Shown here piece by piece: positions 44,679 to 53,530 of a stretch of 64,000 nt of DNA (position 1 is its first letter; each line of letters opens with the position of its first letter). Under the pieces are notes generated by a model, which did no database searches, was not told where the DNA came from, and was given only the letters and a program-made list of their open reading frames with translations. The stretch is from Acidobacteriota bacterium. GTDB taxonomy: Bacteria; Acidobacteriota; Terriglobia; UBA7540. Location: positions 62,001 to 126,000 of the forward strand of contig JAKCCV010000006.1 in assembly GCA_021838785.1 (NCBI GenBank). The letters are read 5' to 3'. A program made the translations under genes and the position numbers.

Positions 44679-46421
44679 CTAAAGCGACTTGGACGTCACC
44701 TGCTCAAGCGTCGTCTCGGGCACGGACTTGCAGAAGTGAGCGCTGAAATCCTCCACGTTGTGCAACTCGAAAACCGGCACGCCCGGAGCGTGCTGGGCGC
44801 TCACGCGGAAGAAGTCGGCCCCTTTCACATCGTCCAAAATGAAGGGTGGACGCTCATCGGTTTTTTCGTACTTGATCTCGATTTCGCTCATCTCCAAGCC
44901 CTGAATGTGACGCAAGAAGAAGCCGTAGGAGGGCGTTGTGCCAAACATCGTGGGCTCGGGATAGTGGTCCGCTTTTTCGGGCAGGTGGATGGCTGCGTCT
45001 TCCTTCGTTCCGCCGCCTTGGTGCAGGATGTAGATCCCACTCAGTCGGACATCCTCAATGTCGTGACCGGGAATGCCGGTGAGGATAGAGGCGTAGCGGC
45101 CCGCTGCGTTCGACACCTCGAGGTTACTAATGTTCACGCGGCGCAGTTTGCCGACCGGCGTGCTGGGCGGACTGTGTCTCTGGTAACGAGGAGCGTTCAT
45201 CCGGCTGCCCAGGCGCATGAAGATCGGCGCCACGTGAACGTCGCGCATGGTCACATTTGTGATGGAGATATCTTCCACGTGCGCTCCGTCCACCGTTTCG
45301 AGCGCCAGCCCCATGGTATATTCGAAAACGCAGTTGGTGATGGTGACGTTTTTGAAGCCTCCGTAGGACTCCGTGCCGAACTTGAAGCGGCCGTTGCGCG
45401 GAACGCGGAAATGGCGGCCGTGATAGGTAACGCCGGCGGTGGGAGGGTAGAGTTTCCACGTTCCATCGTACACGGAGCCGACTTCGTAGCCGCCGGTCAC
45501 AAAGCAGTTGCTGATGGTCAGGTTTTTGGTCGGTCGCGGGTAGCCCAGCGCGTCCGAACTTTTCGGGCAAATGCCGTCGTCAAACGGATCGTTCACCGTG
45601 CAATTTGTAACCCGTGTGTTCCAGCAGCAGTCCAGGTCCATGCCGTCGCGCTCGGTGTCAATCAGCAGGTTGTCAATCGTCAGATTGTCCACGCCCGTAG
45701 CGAGAATGCCGAAGTGCCCGCCGTGCAGGATTGAAAAATCGCGCAAAATGACGTTGTGGCAATTTTTGAGGGCGATGCACTTGTCACCCTGTCCGGCAAT
45801 CGGAATGCGCTGCACGGATTGCGTTCGGCGCTCCATGGGGTACTTGAACGGCAACAGAGTGTGTCCCATGGGGTGCATGCCGATTCCCGTGCCTCGCAGC
45901 AGGCCTTTGCCGTAAATCAGGCCCGGCCCGAGGATGGCGACGTTCTCAAGGCCGACCCCCCAAATGAGGGCGTTGTGCCAGTGCCGGTGGCCGAAATCCT
46001 CGTAATGATTGCCGGGGCCCGGCTCCGGCGGGTCGTAGCCAGGGCCGCCCGGCGGCGGCGTTGCCCCCAGAATGGTCGCCCCCGCGTCGAGGTAAAGGGT
46101 GACGTTGCTTTTAAGCCGAATCGAAAAGCACAAATACGTTCCGGTCGGCACGAGGACGGTGCCGCCGCCCGCCGCCGCGGCCGCCTCGATCGCCTTATTG
46201 ATGGCGGGCGTGTCAAGATGCTTGCCGTCGCCCGTCGCTCCAAAGAATCGAACGTTATAGACGTTCGGATGTCCGCCCAGGGGGGCGGGCAGGTTCTGCG
46301 CCGCAGCAGCCTCGCGTCCAGGCAAGAGCCAACTCGCGGCTCCCCACGCCGCCCCGATGCCAACCATTTTCCCGAGCATTTTTCGCTTACCCTTATCAAA
46401 ACCGACTGACTGATCCTGCAT
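44679..46421 (-). CDS. Glycoside hydrolase family 28-like (polygalacturonase/rhamnogalacturonase) protein
   Basis: 580-aa right-handed beta-helix enzyme. N-terminal signal-like segment (KRKMLGKMVGIGAAWGAASW, then LLPGREAAAA), a pectate-lyase-3-type start (VYNVRFFGATGDGKHLDTPAINKA, split as VYNVRFFGATGDGK and LDTPAINKA), AGGGTVLVPTGTYLCFSIRL, and repeated helix turns. The GH28 acidic centre appears as TVNDPFDDGICPKSSD, with Asp pairs, preceded by DTERDGMDLD. A GxG-His element is in LHGGHFGILATG. The family cleaves galacturonan or rhamnogalacturonan backbones. It is transcribed in the same direction as the SDR and rhamnonate-dehydratase-like genes upstream, 158 bases apart. Confidence 0.85.
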   Translation of the reverse strand: MQDQSVGFDKGKRKMLGKMVGIGAAWGAASWLLPGREAAAAQNLPAPLGGHPNVYNVRFFGATGDGKHLDTPAINKAIEAAAAAGGGTVLVPTGTYLCFSIRLKSNVTLYLDAGATILGATPPPGGPGYDPPEPGPGNHYEDFGHRHWHNALIWGVGLENVAILGPGLIYGKGLLRGTGIGMHPMGHTLLPFKYPMERRTQSVQRIPIAGQGDKCIALKNCHNVILRDFSILHGGHFGILATGVDNLTIDNLLIDTERDGMDLDCCWNTRVTNCTVNDPFDDGICPKSSDALGYPRPTKNLTISNCFVTGGYEVGSVYDGTWKLYPPTAGVTYHGRHFRVPRNGRFKFGTESYGGFKNVTITNCVFEYTMGLALETVDGAHVEDISITNVTMRDVHVAPIFMRLGSRMNAPRYQRHSPPSTPVGKLRRVNISNLEVSNAAGRYASILTGIPGHDIEDVRLSGIYILHQGGGTKEDAAIHLPEKADHYPEPTMFGTTPSYGFFLRHIQGLEMSEIEIKYEKTDERPPFILDDVKGADFFRVSAQHAPGVPVFELHNVEDFSAHFCKSVPETTLEQVTSKSL

Positions 46422-46458
46422 GGCAAGTCCTCCGCATCAATAAAGTTTCAGCCCTCAC

Positions 46459-46475
46459 GGTTCTTCCATGGAACC
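46459..46475. promoter_or_regulatory. Palindromic element upstream of the GH28 gene
   Basis: GGTTCTTCCATGGAACC has GGTTC/GAACC outer arms and an internal TTCCATGGAA palindrome. It lies 38-54 bases before the GH28 start, where an operator is expected, and shares GTTC/GAAC ends with the sites at 9168 and 9278 but with shorter spacing. Confidence 0.3.
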
Positions 46476-46579
46476 GATACCACGCCTTCTTAAAAAGGAG
46501 GCTAGTTTATCACGTCTCTCAGTAACCTTGAACGCCAAATGAGCAGCCCGTCATCAAGCCAGACAAGGAACGGTGGTCC

Positions 46580-47332
46580 TTAGTACGTGGCCCGGCCGCC
46601 GGAAATGTCGTAGCACTGGCCGGTGGTAAACGATGCCTCTTTAGAAACCAAAAAGTGGACGAGGGCTGCCACTTCTTCCACCGTCCCTAAACGCCCCATG
46701 GGAATTCGGCTCACCATGTAATCGCGGGTGGCGGGCGGGATGTTGTCGAGAATCGGGGTCTGAATAACCGCAGGCGAAATGCTGTTCACCGTGAGGTCGC
46801 CCTTGCCCGCGACTTCTTTCGCCAGGGCTTTCGTGAGGCAGATTACCGCCGCCTTCGTGCTCGAATACGGGATCAGGGTTGGATTGCCCTCTTTCCCGGC
46901 AATCGAAGCCACATTGACGATCCGCCCGTAACGCCGCTCCATCATCTGTCGGATGACGCTGCGGCACATCAGAAACACGCCTTTCAAGTTCACCGCATAA
47001 ACCTGATCGAGGTCCTCTTCGCTCAGCTCCCAAAGAGGCGCAGCGCGGCCGGCAATGCCCGCGTTGTTGACCAAGATGTCCACCGGACCGAGTTCCCGTC
47101 GAACCTGTTCCACGGCATTTTCAACCGACGCTGCGTTGGAAACGTCGCAATGGACAGCCAGGCCCGCGATGGCCTCGGCCACGCTCCGTGCGTTTTGTTC
47201 ATTCATATCCAGCGCGGCGACGCGCGCCCCGGCAGCCGCCAGTCTTTCGGCAATGGCCCTGCCGATTCCCTGGCCGGCGCCGGTCACCACGGCGACCTGT
47301 CCCTCTAAGATGAAAAAACCTTTTGCTTCCAT
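46580..47332 (-). CDS. SDR family oxidoreductase, probable sugar-acid dehydrogenase
   Basis: 250-aa classical SDR. VAVVTGAGQGIGRAIAERLA cofactor motif, DILVNNAGIAG, VNVASIAGKEG, catalytic YSSTKAA, and the end GQCYDISGGRATY. ATG 47332 follows GGAG and removes a 26-residue low-quality extension. It is 61 bases downstream of the rhamnonate-dehydratase-like gene on the same strand. In the non-phosphorylating L-rhamnose pathway the dehydratase product 2-keto-3-deoxy-L-rhamnonate is oxidised by an SDR, so this is the contextual prediction. No hydrolase for the last step was seen nearby. Confidence 0.87.
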   Translation of the reverse strand: MEAKGFFILEGQVAVVTGAGQGIGRAIAERLAAAGARVAALDMNEQNARSVAEAIAGLAVHCDVSNAASVENAVEQVRRELGPVDILVNNAGIAGRAAPLWELSEEDLDQVYAVNLKGVFLMCRSVIRQMMERRYGRIVNVASIAGKEGNPTLIPYSSTKAAVICLTKALAKEVAGKGDLTVNSISPAVIQTPILDNIPPATRDYMVSRIPMGRLGTVEEVAALVHFLVSKEASFTTGQCYDISGGRATY

Positions 47333-47393
47333 GACACCGCTCCCAAGTCGGTTTATGCAGCCCTTAGCTCTCCCAGAACCCCTCGAGGAAGGC

Positions 47394-48566
47394 TCATTCG
47401 ATGACGTCAAAACCCTTCAGCCGCTCTTCATCTACCGAAATTCCGAGCCCCGGGAGGTTCTCGTCCAGCTCGATGGAGCCCTCATGCGGAACCGGCTCGC
47501 CCTTGAAGATGTACCAAAACAACTCATTGCCGACTTCCACGTCCACCGGCGGAAAGAATTCCGCCATGGGCGAGTTATAACTCGACATCACCAGATGATA
47601 GTTGTGCATTTGTCCGGCGTGCGGTACGACCGGGATTTCATGCGCCTCGGCCAAGGCCTGGACTTTCCGCGCCTGCGTGAGGCCGCCGACGCGGTTCGTG
47701 TCGAACTGAATCACGTCCACGGCCTTCGCGTCGAGCAGTTGCCGAAAACCGTAGATCGTGAACTCATGTTCGCCGCCGGCAATCGGAACCCTGTTCATCG
47801 CTCGTAGCTCGGCGTAGCCGGCGATGTCATCGGGAATCACGGGTTCCTCTAACCACCGCAAACCGTAGGGTTCAAGCCGCGGGATCATTCTTCGCGCGTA
47901 GTCGAGCGTCCAACCCATGTAAGCGTCGGCCATCAAATCCACTTCAGGGCCAATGGTCTCCCGAACGGTTCGCGCCAACTCAACATTGCGCTCCATGCCC
48001 GCCGCGCCGTCCGCCGGCCCCCAACCGAATCGAAGTTTCATGGCTTTGAATCCGTCCGCTTTGTATTGCAGAGCCTCTTTTCGGAGCGACTCCAACGGTT
48101 GGCTGTAGAGGCGGCTGGCGTAAACAGGAATGCGCTTTTTGGTTTTGCCACCCAGCAGCCGAAACACCGGCTGTTGGAGCGCCTTTCCCATCAAATCCCA
48201 CAGCGCGATATCCACCGCGCTGATGGCCGCCATCCCAACGCCTTTCCGCCCAAAGGCCATCGTTTTGCGGTACATGTGCTGCCACAGCTTCTCGACGTCC
48301 AAGGGATGGCTGCCGAGCAGAACGTCCTTCAGATAGAGATCAATAATTTGTTTGGCCACCCGTGGCGCGAGCGCGGCATTGCCTATGCCGACAGAGCCAT
48401 CGTCCGCGGCAATCTCGACCAGCAGCCAACTGTGGAAGCGGTAGGAACCCATGGGGTCGGAGGGCCCGTCGAGCAAATCCATGGGGCTGGTACAAAAATG
48501 CGAGGCCGGAGCGACGCGCTCGCCGCGCCACTCCACCACTCGAGTTCGAACTTCGGTTATTTTCAT
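47394..48566 (-). CDS. Enolase-superfamily sugar-acid dehydratase, L-rhamnonate dehydratase-like
   Basis: 390-aa mandelate racemase/muconate lactonizing family protein with a capping domain (1-125) and a TIM barrel. Metal ligands are visible in VDLMADAYMGW (Asp), RWLEEPVIP (Glu) and GGEHEFT (Glu). The catalytic His is in VVPHAGQMHNYH, at the position of the VPHGSS His of rhamnonate dehydratase. The segment GFKAMKLRFGWGPADGAAGM resembles the KMPxHWGPxDGDAG loop of RhmD rather than the KxK of racemases. Dehydration of L-rhamnonate or a related 6-deoxy sugar acid is likely. GGGAGG precedes ATG 48566. It heads a probable operon with the SDR and perhaps the GH28 gene. Confidence 0.87.
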   Translation of the reverse strand: MKITEVRTRVVEWRGERVAPASHFCTSPMDLLDGPSDPMGSYRFHSWLLVEIAADDGSVGIGNAALAPRVAKQIIDLYLKDVLLGSHPLDVEKLWQHMYRKTMAFGRKGVGMAAISAVDIALWDLMGKALQQPVFRLLGGKTKKRIPVYASRLYSQPLESLRKEALQYKADGFKAMKLRFGWGPADGAAGMERNVELARTVRETIGPEVDLMADAYMGWTLDYARRMIPRLEPYGLRWLEEPVIPDDIAGYAELRAMNRVPIAGGEHEFTIYGFRQLLDAKAVDVIQFDTNRVGGLTQARKVQALAEAHEIPVVPHAGQMHNYHLVMSSYNSPMAEFFPPVDVEVGNELFWYIFKGEPVPHEGSIELDENLPGLGISVDEERLKGFDVIE

Positions 48567-48933
48567 CGGCCTCCCTTTCCGCAGAGAAGGCGCGCGTTGC
48601 CGGACTGCGATGGACTGCCGACCGAAGCGCCTAAAGCCATGCCGCCTGGCGGACGATAGATATATTGGACGAGGCTCGGGTTGGGCGCAAGCTCCCTGGG
48701 GCGTGACTTACGCCTGAAAGCGATGGCCGCAATAATCTCCGCACCTGCAAGGAGCCGAATTTAGCCGCACTTTTTCAGCTTAGGATTGATGCGCGCGTAA
48801 AGGTTTTGGACTCTGACCTGATCGGGGAATTCGTCAAGGGAATGGGAGGATTCGGCGGAGTGGTCAGGCGGCCGCCTCGCCGCGCATCCTTGAGTCCAAG
48901 CCCAGGCAATCCCATCCTCCAGGGAGTTTCAGC
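48567..48933. other. Intergenic region between divergent genes, no recognised gene
   Basis: 367 bases separating the minus-strand dehydratase and the plus-strand kinase. It must hold both promoters. I saw no riboswitch-like core, tRNA, palindrome of note or coding frame with a ribosome site. Confidence 0.4.
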
Positions 48934-51627
48934 ATGCCGAGCGAATTCGGCCTTTCCCAAAGTTTACGGCGAGCGCTGATTGTCGTTGACAGTACAGCCG
49001 ACGCGGAGCTGATGATCAACGTATTGAAGCGTGCCGGCTATCCGTTGTCGTTCACGGTCGCGGCTGAGCCGGAAACGTTCCGCGCGCACGCCCTCAATGG
49101 CGAATGCGACTTTGTTCTTTCCGAGCACCGCCTGCGGGCATGGACCGGCTTCGAGGCCTTGAAGCTTCTGCAAGAGACCAAAAGAGACATTCCCTTTATC
49201 GTCGTGACCGAAGCTTCGGACGTCGAGGTGGCGGTTGAGTACCTCAAGGCCGGAGCCGCTGACTACGTCCAGAAGCGCTGGCTCGACCGCCTGCCGTCAG
49301 CCGTGGGGCAGGCCCTGCGCGAAAGAGGCCATGGCCACGTGACCAATCGCCGCGACTTGGTTCTGCCCGGCCAACGCCAATGGGAACTCACTTTTGACTC
49401 GGTTCCGGACCCCATCGTCCTGCTGGATCAGGATATGCGCGTTCGCCGGGCGAACCGAGCCGCTGTCGAAACCTTCCAGTGGAACTTGGGTGAAATCATC
49501 GGCCGCCCCTGCTACCAAGCCATTCACGGACAGAACGAGCCCTGCGTTGGCTGCCCTCATACCGATGCGCGCGAAACCGGCCAGGCCCGCCGCGCAGACC
49601 TTCTGGACACGCGGTTGAATAAGATATTTGACACGGTCTGTACTCCGCTTTGTGATTCCGAAGACCGGCTTTCAGGATTTGTATTAGCCATGCATGACGT
49701 GACGGAACGCCGGCGCGCTGAGGAGTTGCTACGGGATTCAGAAGCGCAATATCGCCTCTTGTTTGAGAGCAATCCTCACTCGATGTGGGTGTTCGACCGG
49801 GAGACGCTGGCCTTTCTCGCCGTCAACGATGCCGCCGTTGCCCACTACGGATACACCCGCGAAGAGTTCCTTCGAATGACCCTCCAGGACATTCGACCCC
49901 CGGAGGATATTGGGCGGCTGCTCGATTATCTGGCGAAGAGCGGTCCGGGGATCCAAATGGCCGGGGAATGGCGGCACCGGCGCAAAGACGGAGCGATCCT
50001 CAACGTCATGGTCACCATCCATCCCATCACCTTCGTCGGCAAAAGCGCACTGCTGGAATTAGCGGAAGACATTACCGAGCGCAAGCGCGCCGAGGAACAG
50101 ATCCGGAAGCTATCCCAGGCGGTGGAGCAGAGCCCGGTGTCGATCCTGATTGTGGATCGGCGCGGCAACATCGAATATGTGAATCCCAAGTTCACGGCGA
50201 GTACTGGCTACACGCTTGATGAAGTGCGTGGCCGGAACCCTCGAATTCTAAGGTCCGGGGAAACCCAACCCGAGGTTTACCGCGAACTCTGGGAAACGAT
50301 TACCACGGGAGGCGAGTGGCGGGGCGAGTTTCACAACCGAAAGAAGGACGGAACCTTGTTCTTGGCGCGGGCCTCCATTTCCCCGATCCGTGACGAGTCG
50401 GGAACCATTACCCATTTCCTCGGCGTGGAAGAAGACATCACCGCTCAAAGGCTCCTGGAGGAGCAGTTGCGCCGCGCTCAGAAGATGGAAGCCGTCGGCC
50501 GGCTGGCTGCCGGCATTGCCCACGACTTCAATAACCTATTGACGGTGATTTCCGGGCGCAGCAGCCTTTTGCTGGAGCAACTGGAGCCAGGGAGTAAACC
50601 CCACGGTTCGGCGGAAGCCATTCTCAAGGCGGCGGAGCGCGCGACAGGGCTGACGAGACAACTTTTGGCCTTCAGTCGCCAGCAGATTCTTCAACCTCGC
50701 ATTCTGGATCTGAACCCCGTCGTCTTGAACATGACGAAGCTGTTGCGGCCACTCATCGGAGAAAACATTGAGCTGGTAACCTCTTGCTGTCACGACTTAG
50801 GCCGTATCCAAGCCGACCCCTCCCAGATTGAACAGGTCATCCTGAACTTGGCCGTCAACGCGCGCGACGCTATGCCCAACGGCGGGCGGCTGACCATCGA
50901 AACCGCGAACGTAACGCTTACTCCCGACTACGCGGAAACCCGTTTTCAGCTCGTTCCCGGCCCTTACGTTTTGCTCGCCGTGAGCGATACGGGAATTGGC
51001 ATGGACGAAAGCGTGCGCGCCCATATCTTTGAGCCTTTCTTCACGACCAAGGCCCAAGGTAAAGGCACGGGCCTCGGGCTGGCCACCGTTTACGGGATTG
51101 TCAAACAGAGCGGAGGATACATCTGGGTTTATAGCGAACCCGGGCAGGGGACCACTTTCAAGGTTTATCTGCCGCGCGTTGACGAGGTTTCCCCCGCCGG
51201 CCCGTCGGCGACCGCTCTGGGCCCGGACTCCCTTCACGGCACTGAGACCATTTTGGTGGTCGAAGATGAAGCGCCGCTCCGCGCCATGGTCGTGGACATT
51301 CTGAAGTCCTGCGGCTACCGCGTTCTCGAGGCCCACGATGGCGCAAGAGCCGTGGAAATCGCTTCAACACTGAACGCGCCGATTCATCTTCTCCTCACCG
51401 ATTTGGTGATGCCGGGCCTCAGCGGGCGCGAAGTGGCGGCGCGTCTTTTGGCTCTTCATCCCCACATCAAGATTCTGTTGATCTCCGGCTATACCGATGA
51501 CGTTGCGTTTCGGCAGGGTTTGACGGACGGCCAGACAGATTTTCTGCAAAAACCTTTTTCTCCGCAAAGTCTCAGCCGCAAGGTCCGGGAATTATTGGAC
51601 AAGTCGCAAGCCGCAGTGCCCTCCTAA
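48934..51627 (+). CDS. Hybrid PAS sensor histidine kinase with N-terminal pseudo-receiver and C-terminal receiver
   Basis: 897-aa cytoplasmic signalling protein with no membrane helices. Order: receiver-like domain (about 10-125) in which the phospho-acceptor Asp is Glu64 (VLSEHRL) while Thr92 and Lys114 are kept; PAS 1 (about 145-265) with C193, C204 and C207 in [10 protein letters not shown] and [12 protein letters not shown] 2 (270-385); PAS 3 (390-510); HisKA with H530 ([17 protein letters not shown]); HATPase ([47 protein letters not shown]); and a C-terminal receiver with Asp823 ([13 protein letters not shown]) and a normal Lys. AGGGAG precedes the ATG. No response regulator gene is adjacent, so the output partner is elsewhere. 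Confidence 0.93.
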   Translation: MPSEFGLSQSLRRALIVVDSTADAELMINVLKRAGYPLSFTVAAEPETFRAHALNGECDFVLSEHRLRAWTGFEALKLLQETKRDIPFIVVTEASDVEVAVEYLKAGAADYVQKRWLDRLPSAVGQALRERGHGHVTNRRDLVLPGQRQWELTFDSVPDPIVLLDQDMRVRRANRAAVETFQWNLGEIIGRPCYQAIHGQNEPCVGCPHTDARETGQARRADLLDTRLNKIFDTVCTPLCDSEDRLSGFVLAMHDVTERRRAEELLRDSEAQYRLLFESNPHSMWVFDRETLAFLAVNDAAVAHYGYTREEFLRMTLQDIRPPEDIGRLLDYLAKSGPGIQMAGEWRHRRKDGAILNVMVTIHPITFVGKSALLELAEDITERKRAEEQIRKLSQAVEQSPVSILIVDRRGNIEYVNPKFTASTGYTLDEVRGRNPRILRSGETQPEVYRELWETITTGGEWRGEFHNRKKDGTLFLARASISPIRDESGTITHFLGVEEDITAQRLLEEQLRRAQKMEAVGRLAAGIAHDFNNLLTVISGRSSLLLEQLEPGSKPHGSAEAILKAAERATGLTRQLLAFSRQQILQPRILDLNPVVLNMTKLLRPLIGENIELVTSCCHDLGRIQADPSQIEQVILNLAVNARDAMPNGGRLTIETANVTLTPDYAETRFQLVPGPYVLLAVSDTGIGMDESVRAHIFEPFFTTKAQGKGTGLGLATVYGIVKQSGGYIWVYSEPGQGTTFKVYLPRVDEVSPAGPSATALGPDSLHGTETILVVEDEAPLRAMVVDILKSCGYRVLEAHDGARAVEIASTLNAPIHLLLTDLVMPGLSGREVAARLLALHPHIKILLISGYTDDVAFRQGLTDGQTDFLQKPFSPQSLSRKVRELLDKSQAAVPS

Positions 51628-51734
51628 GCGGCGAAACGGGCACCGGTAAGACGACTCTCCTGAATGCCCTTGCGAATTACATTATTTTACGGCAGACGGC
51701 GAATGAACTGGTGGCTGGGGCAGCGTGGCGATGA
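51618..51734 (+). pseudogene. Fragment of a VirB11/CpaF-like secretion ATPase (Walker A fossil)
   Basis: In the frame of 51627 the sequence reads [21 protein letters not shown], a complete Walker A block in the style of VirB11/CpaF-type ATPases, then decays and stops at 51732-51734. Only about 25 residues look conserved and nothing on either side continues the domain. It begins exactly at the stop of the histidine kinase gene, which suggests a deletion or insertion junction. No start codon or ribosome site is present, so it is not an expressed gene. Confidence 0.4.
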
Positions 51735-52088
51735 GGATCAAGAAAGAAAAACACGGCAAAAAAGAAAGAACCGAAGGCCTGTGGAAACTGACGCCTCGGA
51801 TGGCTCCCACCAGGCGGGACCCCCCGAGGCTCAGGGCGCTCGGCTCTTTCACAGTCCCCACAGTCCCGAGGGCGGGTATAGACATATAACTTTATTCAGG
51901 CAGCTGTCCACCGTAAGAAGCCCGGTTTTCTGTCCTAACCATGGGGAGCACTTCCTCAGTCTGTGGAAGAGTCACAAGGCAGCACGATGGTCAAACTTGA
52001 GGAGTTAATGTTCCCAAATGTTCCCACTTTGGGTCGGGCGACGGGCGGAGGGTCTAAGCTAGTTAATTGACAGCCAAAAAGGTTAGGT
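51735..52088. other. Intergenic region with no recognised gene
   Basis: About 350 bases between the ATPase fragment and tRNA-Gln. A purine-rich stretch (51740-51785) and a repeated GTTCCCA-type motif near 52010-52030 are visible; no coding frame, inverted repeat or integrase trace was recognised. Confidence 0.35.
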
Positions 52089-52162
52089 TGGCTGGGAGGC
52101 AGGGATTCGAACCCCGATACGCAGATCCAGAGTCTGCAGTCCTACCGTTAGACGACCTCCCA
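52089..52162 (-). tRNA. tRNA-Gln (anticodon CUG)
   Basis: The minus strand folds into a complete cloverleaf of 74 bases including an encoded CCA. The acceptor stem TGGGAGG pairs with CCTCCCA, the discriminator is G, the anticodon arm is GCAGA-CTCTGGA-TCTGC with anticodon CTG, and the T-arm is CGGGG-TTCGAAT-CCCTG. This decodes CAG (Gln). Confidence 0.93.
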
Positions 52163-52228
52163 GTGCATCTTTATCTTCTACCAGTTTAGGTGGGATTCTT
52201 GCAACCTAAAACCCTGGCGGGTTCCGGC

Positions 52229-53530
52229 TCAGGCCGCGACCCCGCACCACTGGCAGACGAACTGCAACTGGGTCTTGGCGGCTGCTATCACCGAATCGAT
52301 TTCCAGGTACTCGTCAGCGGCGTGCGTGTTGCCTCCCCGTGCACCCCACAGGACTGCCGGCGTGCCAAACGCCTGATGGAACACGTACATGTCGCAGGGA
52401 GCTTCAAAGCCTTGGATGAGCGGCTCCTTGCCGAGCACCTTGCTCGCGCACTCTGCAAGCTCTTTAATCAACCGCTCGCTTCTTGAAATTGCAGAGCCGG
52501 GTAGCCAGCGAATCGGAAATTCGACTTTCGGTCTGGAGGGAAAGAGTTCGGGAGAGGCCTTCATGATTCCCTCAAACCATTCATGAAACTCCCGTTCGAT
52601 TTCCTCCTGCTTTTCCCCCGGCATCATCTGCCAGTACATCTCGATCTGACAGGTTTCGGGAATGGTGATCGGCTCCTTCATGCCCCACGGTCCTGTGTTC
52701 AGCTTGGTGATGGAAACGGGCACCGGGTCCACGGAGTCAGCATAAGATTCATGGATCGGGGCCTTCTTACGGCGCTGTTCCGCAAAGTTCTGCATTTCCA
52801 CCAGGAAATAGCGGAGGGGGGCGACCACTCCGACCGGGAACTTTCCTTCCGGCAGCACGCCTCCGGTGGAACTCAGGGTAATATGGGCGGTGCGGCCACC
52901 GCGCTGGGCCGGACAAATCCGCAGAAACGAGGGTTCCGTGATGATGGCGGCATCGGCATTATAGCCCTTGAGTCGTCCGGCCAGCGTGCCGTTCACCCCT
53001 CCAAACTCCTCGTCGCAGACCGCCTCAATGATCAGATCACCTTGAAGTTCGAGTCCCAGCTCGCGCAGCGCCTCTGCCATAAAAATATTGGTGGCCACAC
53101 CGCCTTTCATGTCATTCGAGCCGCGGCCATAGAGCCGATTGCCTTCCACCGCGCCGCCAAACGGATCGCGCGTCCACGGCTGCGTTCCGCGAGGCACCGT
53201 ATCAATGTGGCCTGAGAGCACTAGCGAACGCCCTCCGCCTCGGCCCTTGCGGCGCGCATCCACGTTTGGACGATGGCTGTACTCTCGGCCCGGATAGAAA
53301 AGTGGGTGTTCTTTCAGTCCCAGCACATCGTCGAGATAATAGAGCTCTGTATCCAACCCCTGAGCGCTCAGAAACTCCGCCACATGCCGCTGGCAGGCCT
53401 CTTCGTTTCCGACGGGCGGCGTGTTTTCCGATGGGATCCGAACCAGGTCCCTTATGATTTCAATCAGCCGGTCACGATGACTGTCCACGTAAGAGGAAAG
53501 TTGCTTTCGAAGCTCAGCCTTGAGAGGCAT
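52229..53530 (-). CDS. M20 family metallopeptidase (ArgE/DapE/CPG2-like deacylase)
   Basis: 433-aa zinc-dependent cytoplasmic peptidase or deacylase. Motifs: LVLSGHIDTVP (first metal His-Asp), GRGSNDMKGGVATNIF (bridging Asp), EAVCDEEFGGVNG (catalytic and metal Glu pair), and GGNTHAADEYLEID with the last His. The dimerisation domain lies between about residues 190 and 330. Substrates in the family range from N-acetylornithine to succinyl-diaminopimelate and dipeptides; the DapE/ArgE split cannot be decided here. ATG 53530 with AAGGAAA upstream is preferred to the start at 53572. It ends 67 bases before the tRNA gene and is read in the same direction. Confidence 0.92.
   Translation of the reverse strand: MPLKAELRKQLSSYVDSHRDRLIEIIRDLVRIPSENTPPVGNEEACQRHVAEFLSAQGLDTELYYLDDVLGLKEHPLFYPGREYSHRPNVDARRKGRGGGRSLVLSGHIDTVPRGTQPWTRDPFGGAVEGNRLYGRGSNDMKGGVATNIFMAEALRELGLELQGDLIIEAVCDEEFGGVNGTLAGRLKGYNADAAIITEPSFLRICPAQRGGRTAHITLSSTGGVLPEGKFPVGVVAPLRYFLVEMQNFAEQRRKKAPIHESYADSVDPVPVSITKLNTGPWGMKEPITIPETCQIEMYWQMMPGEKQEEIEREFHEWFEGIMKASPELFPSRPKVEFPIRWLPGSAISRSERLIKELAECASKVLGKEPLIQGFEAPCDMYVFHQAFGTPAVLWGARGGNTHAADEYLEIDSVIAAAKTQLQFVCQWCGVAA

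Noticed and set aside
44295-45734. Long plus-strand frame (479 codons) opposite the GH28 gene
   Set aside because: Its amino-acid sequence has no family motifs and most of it is the antisense of a well-supported beta-helix enzyme; such shadows are common at this GC content.
52089-52162. tRNA-Gln as an attachment site for an integrated element
   Set aside because: No integrase gene and no repeat of the tRNA 3' end were found nearby.
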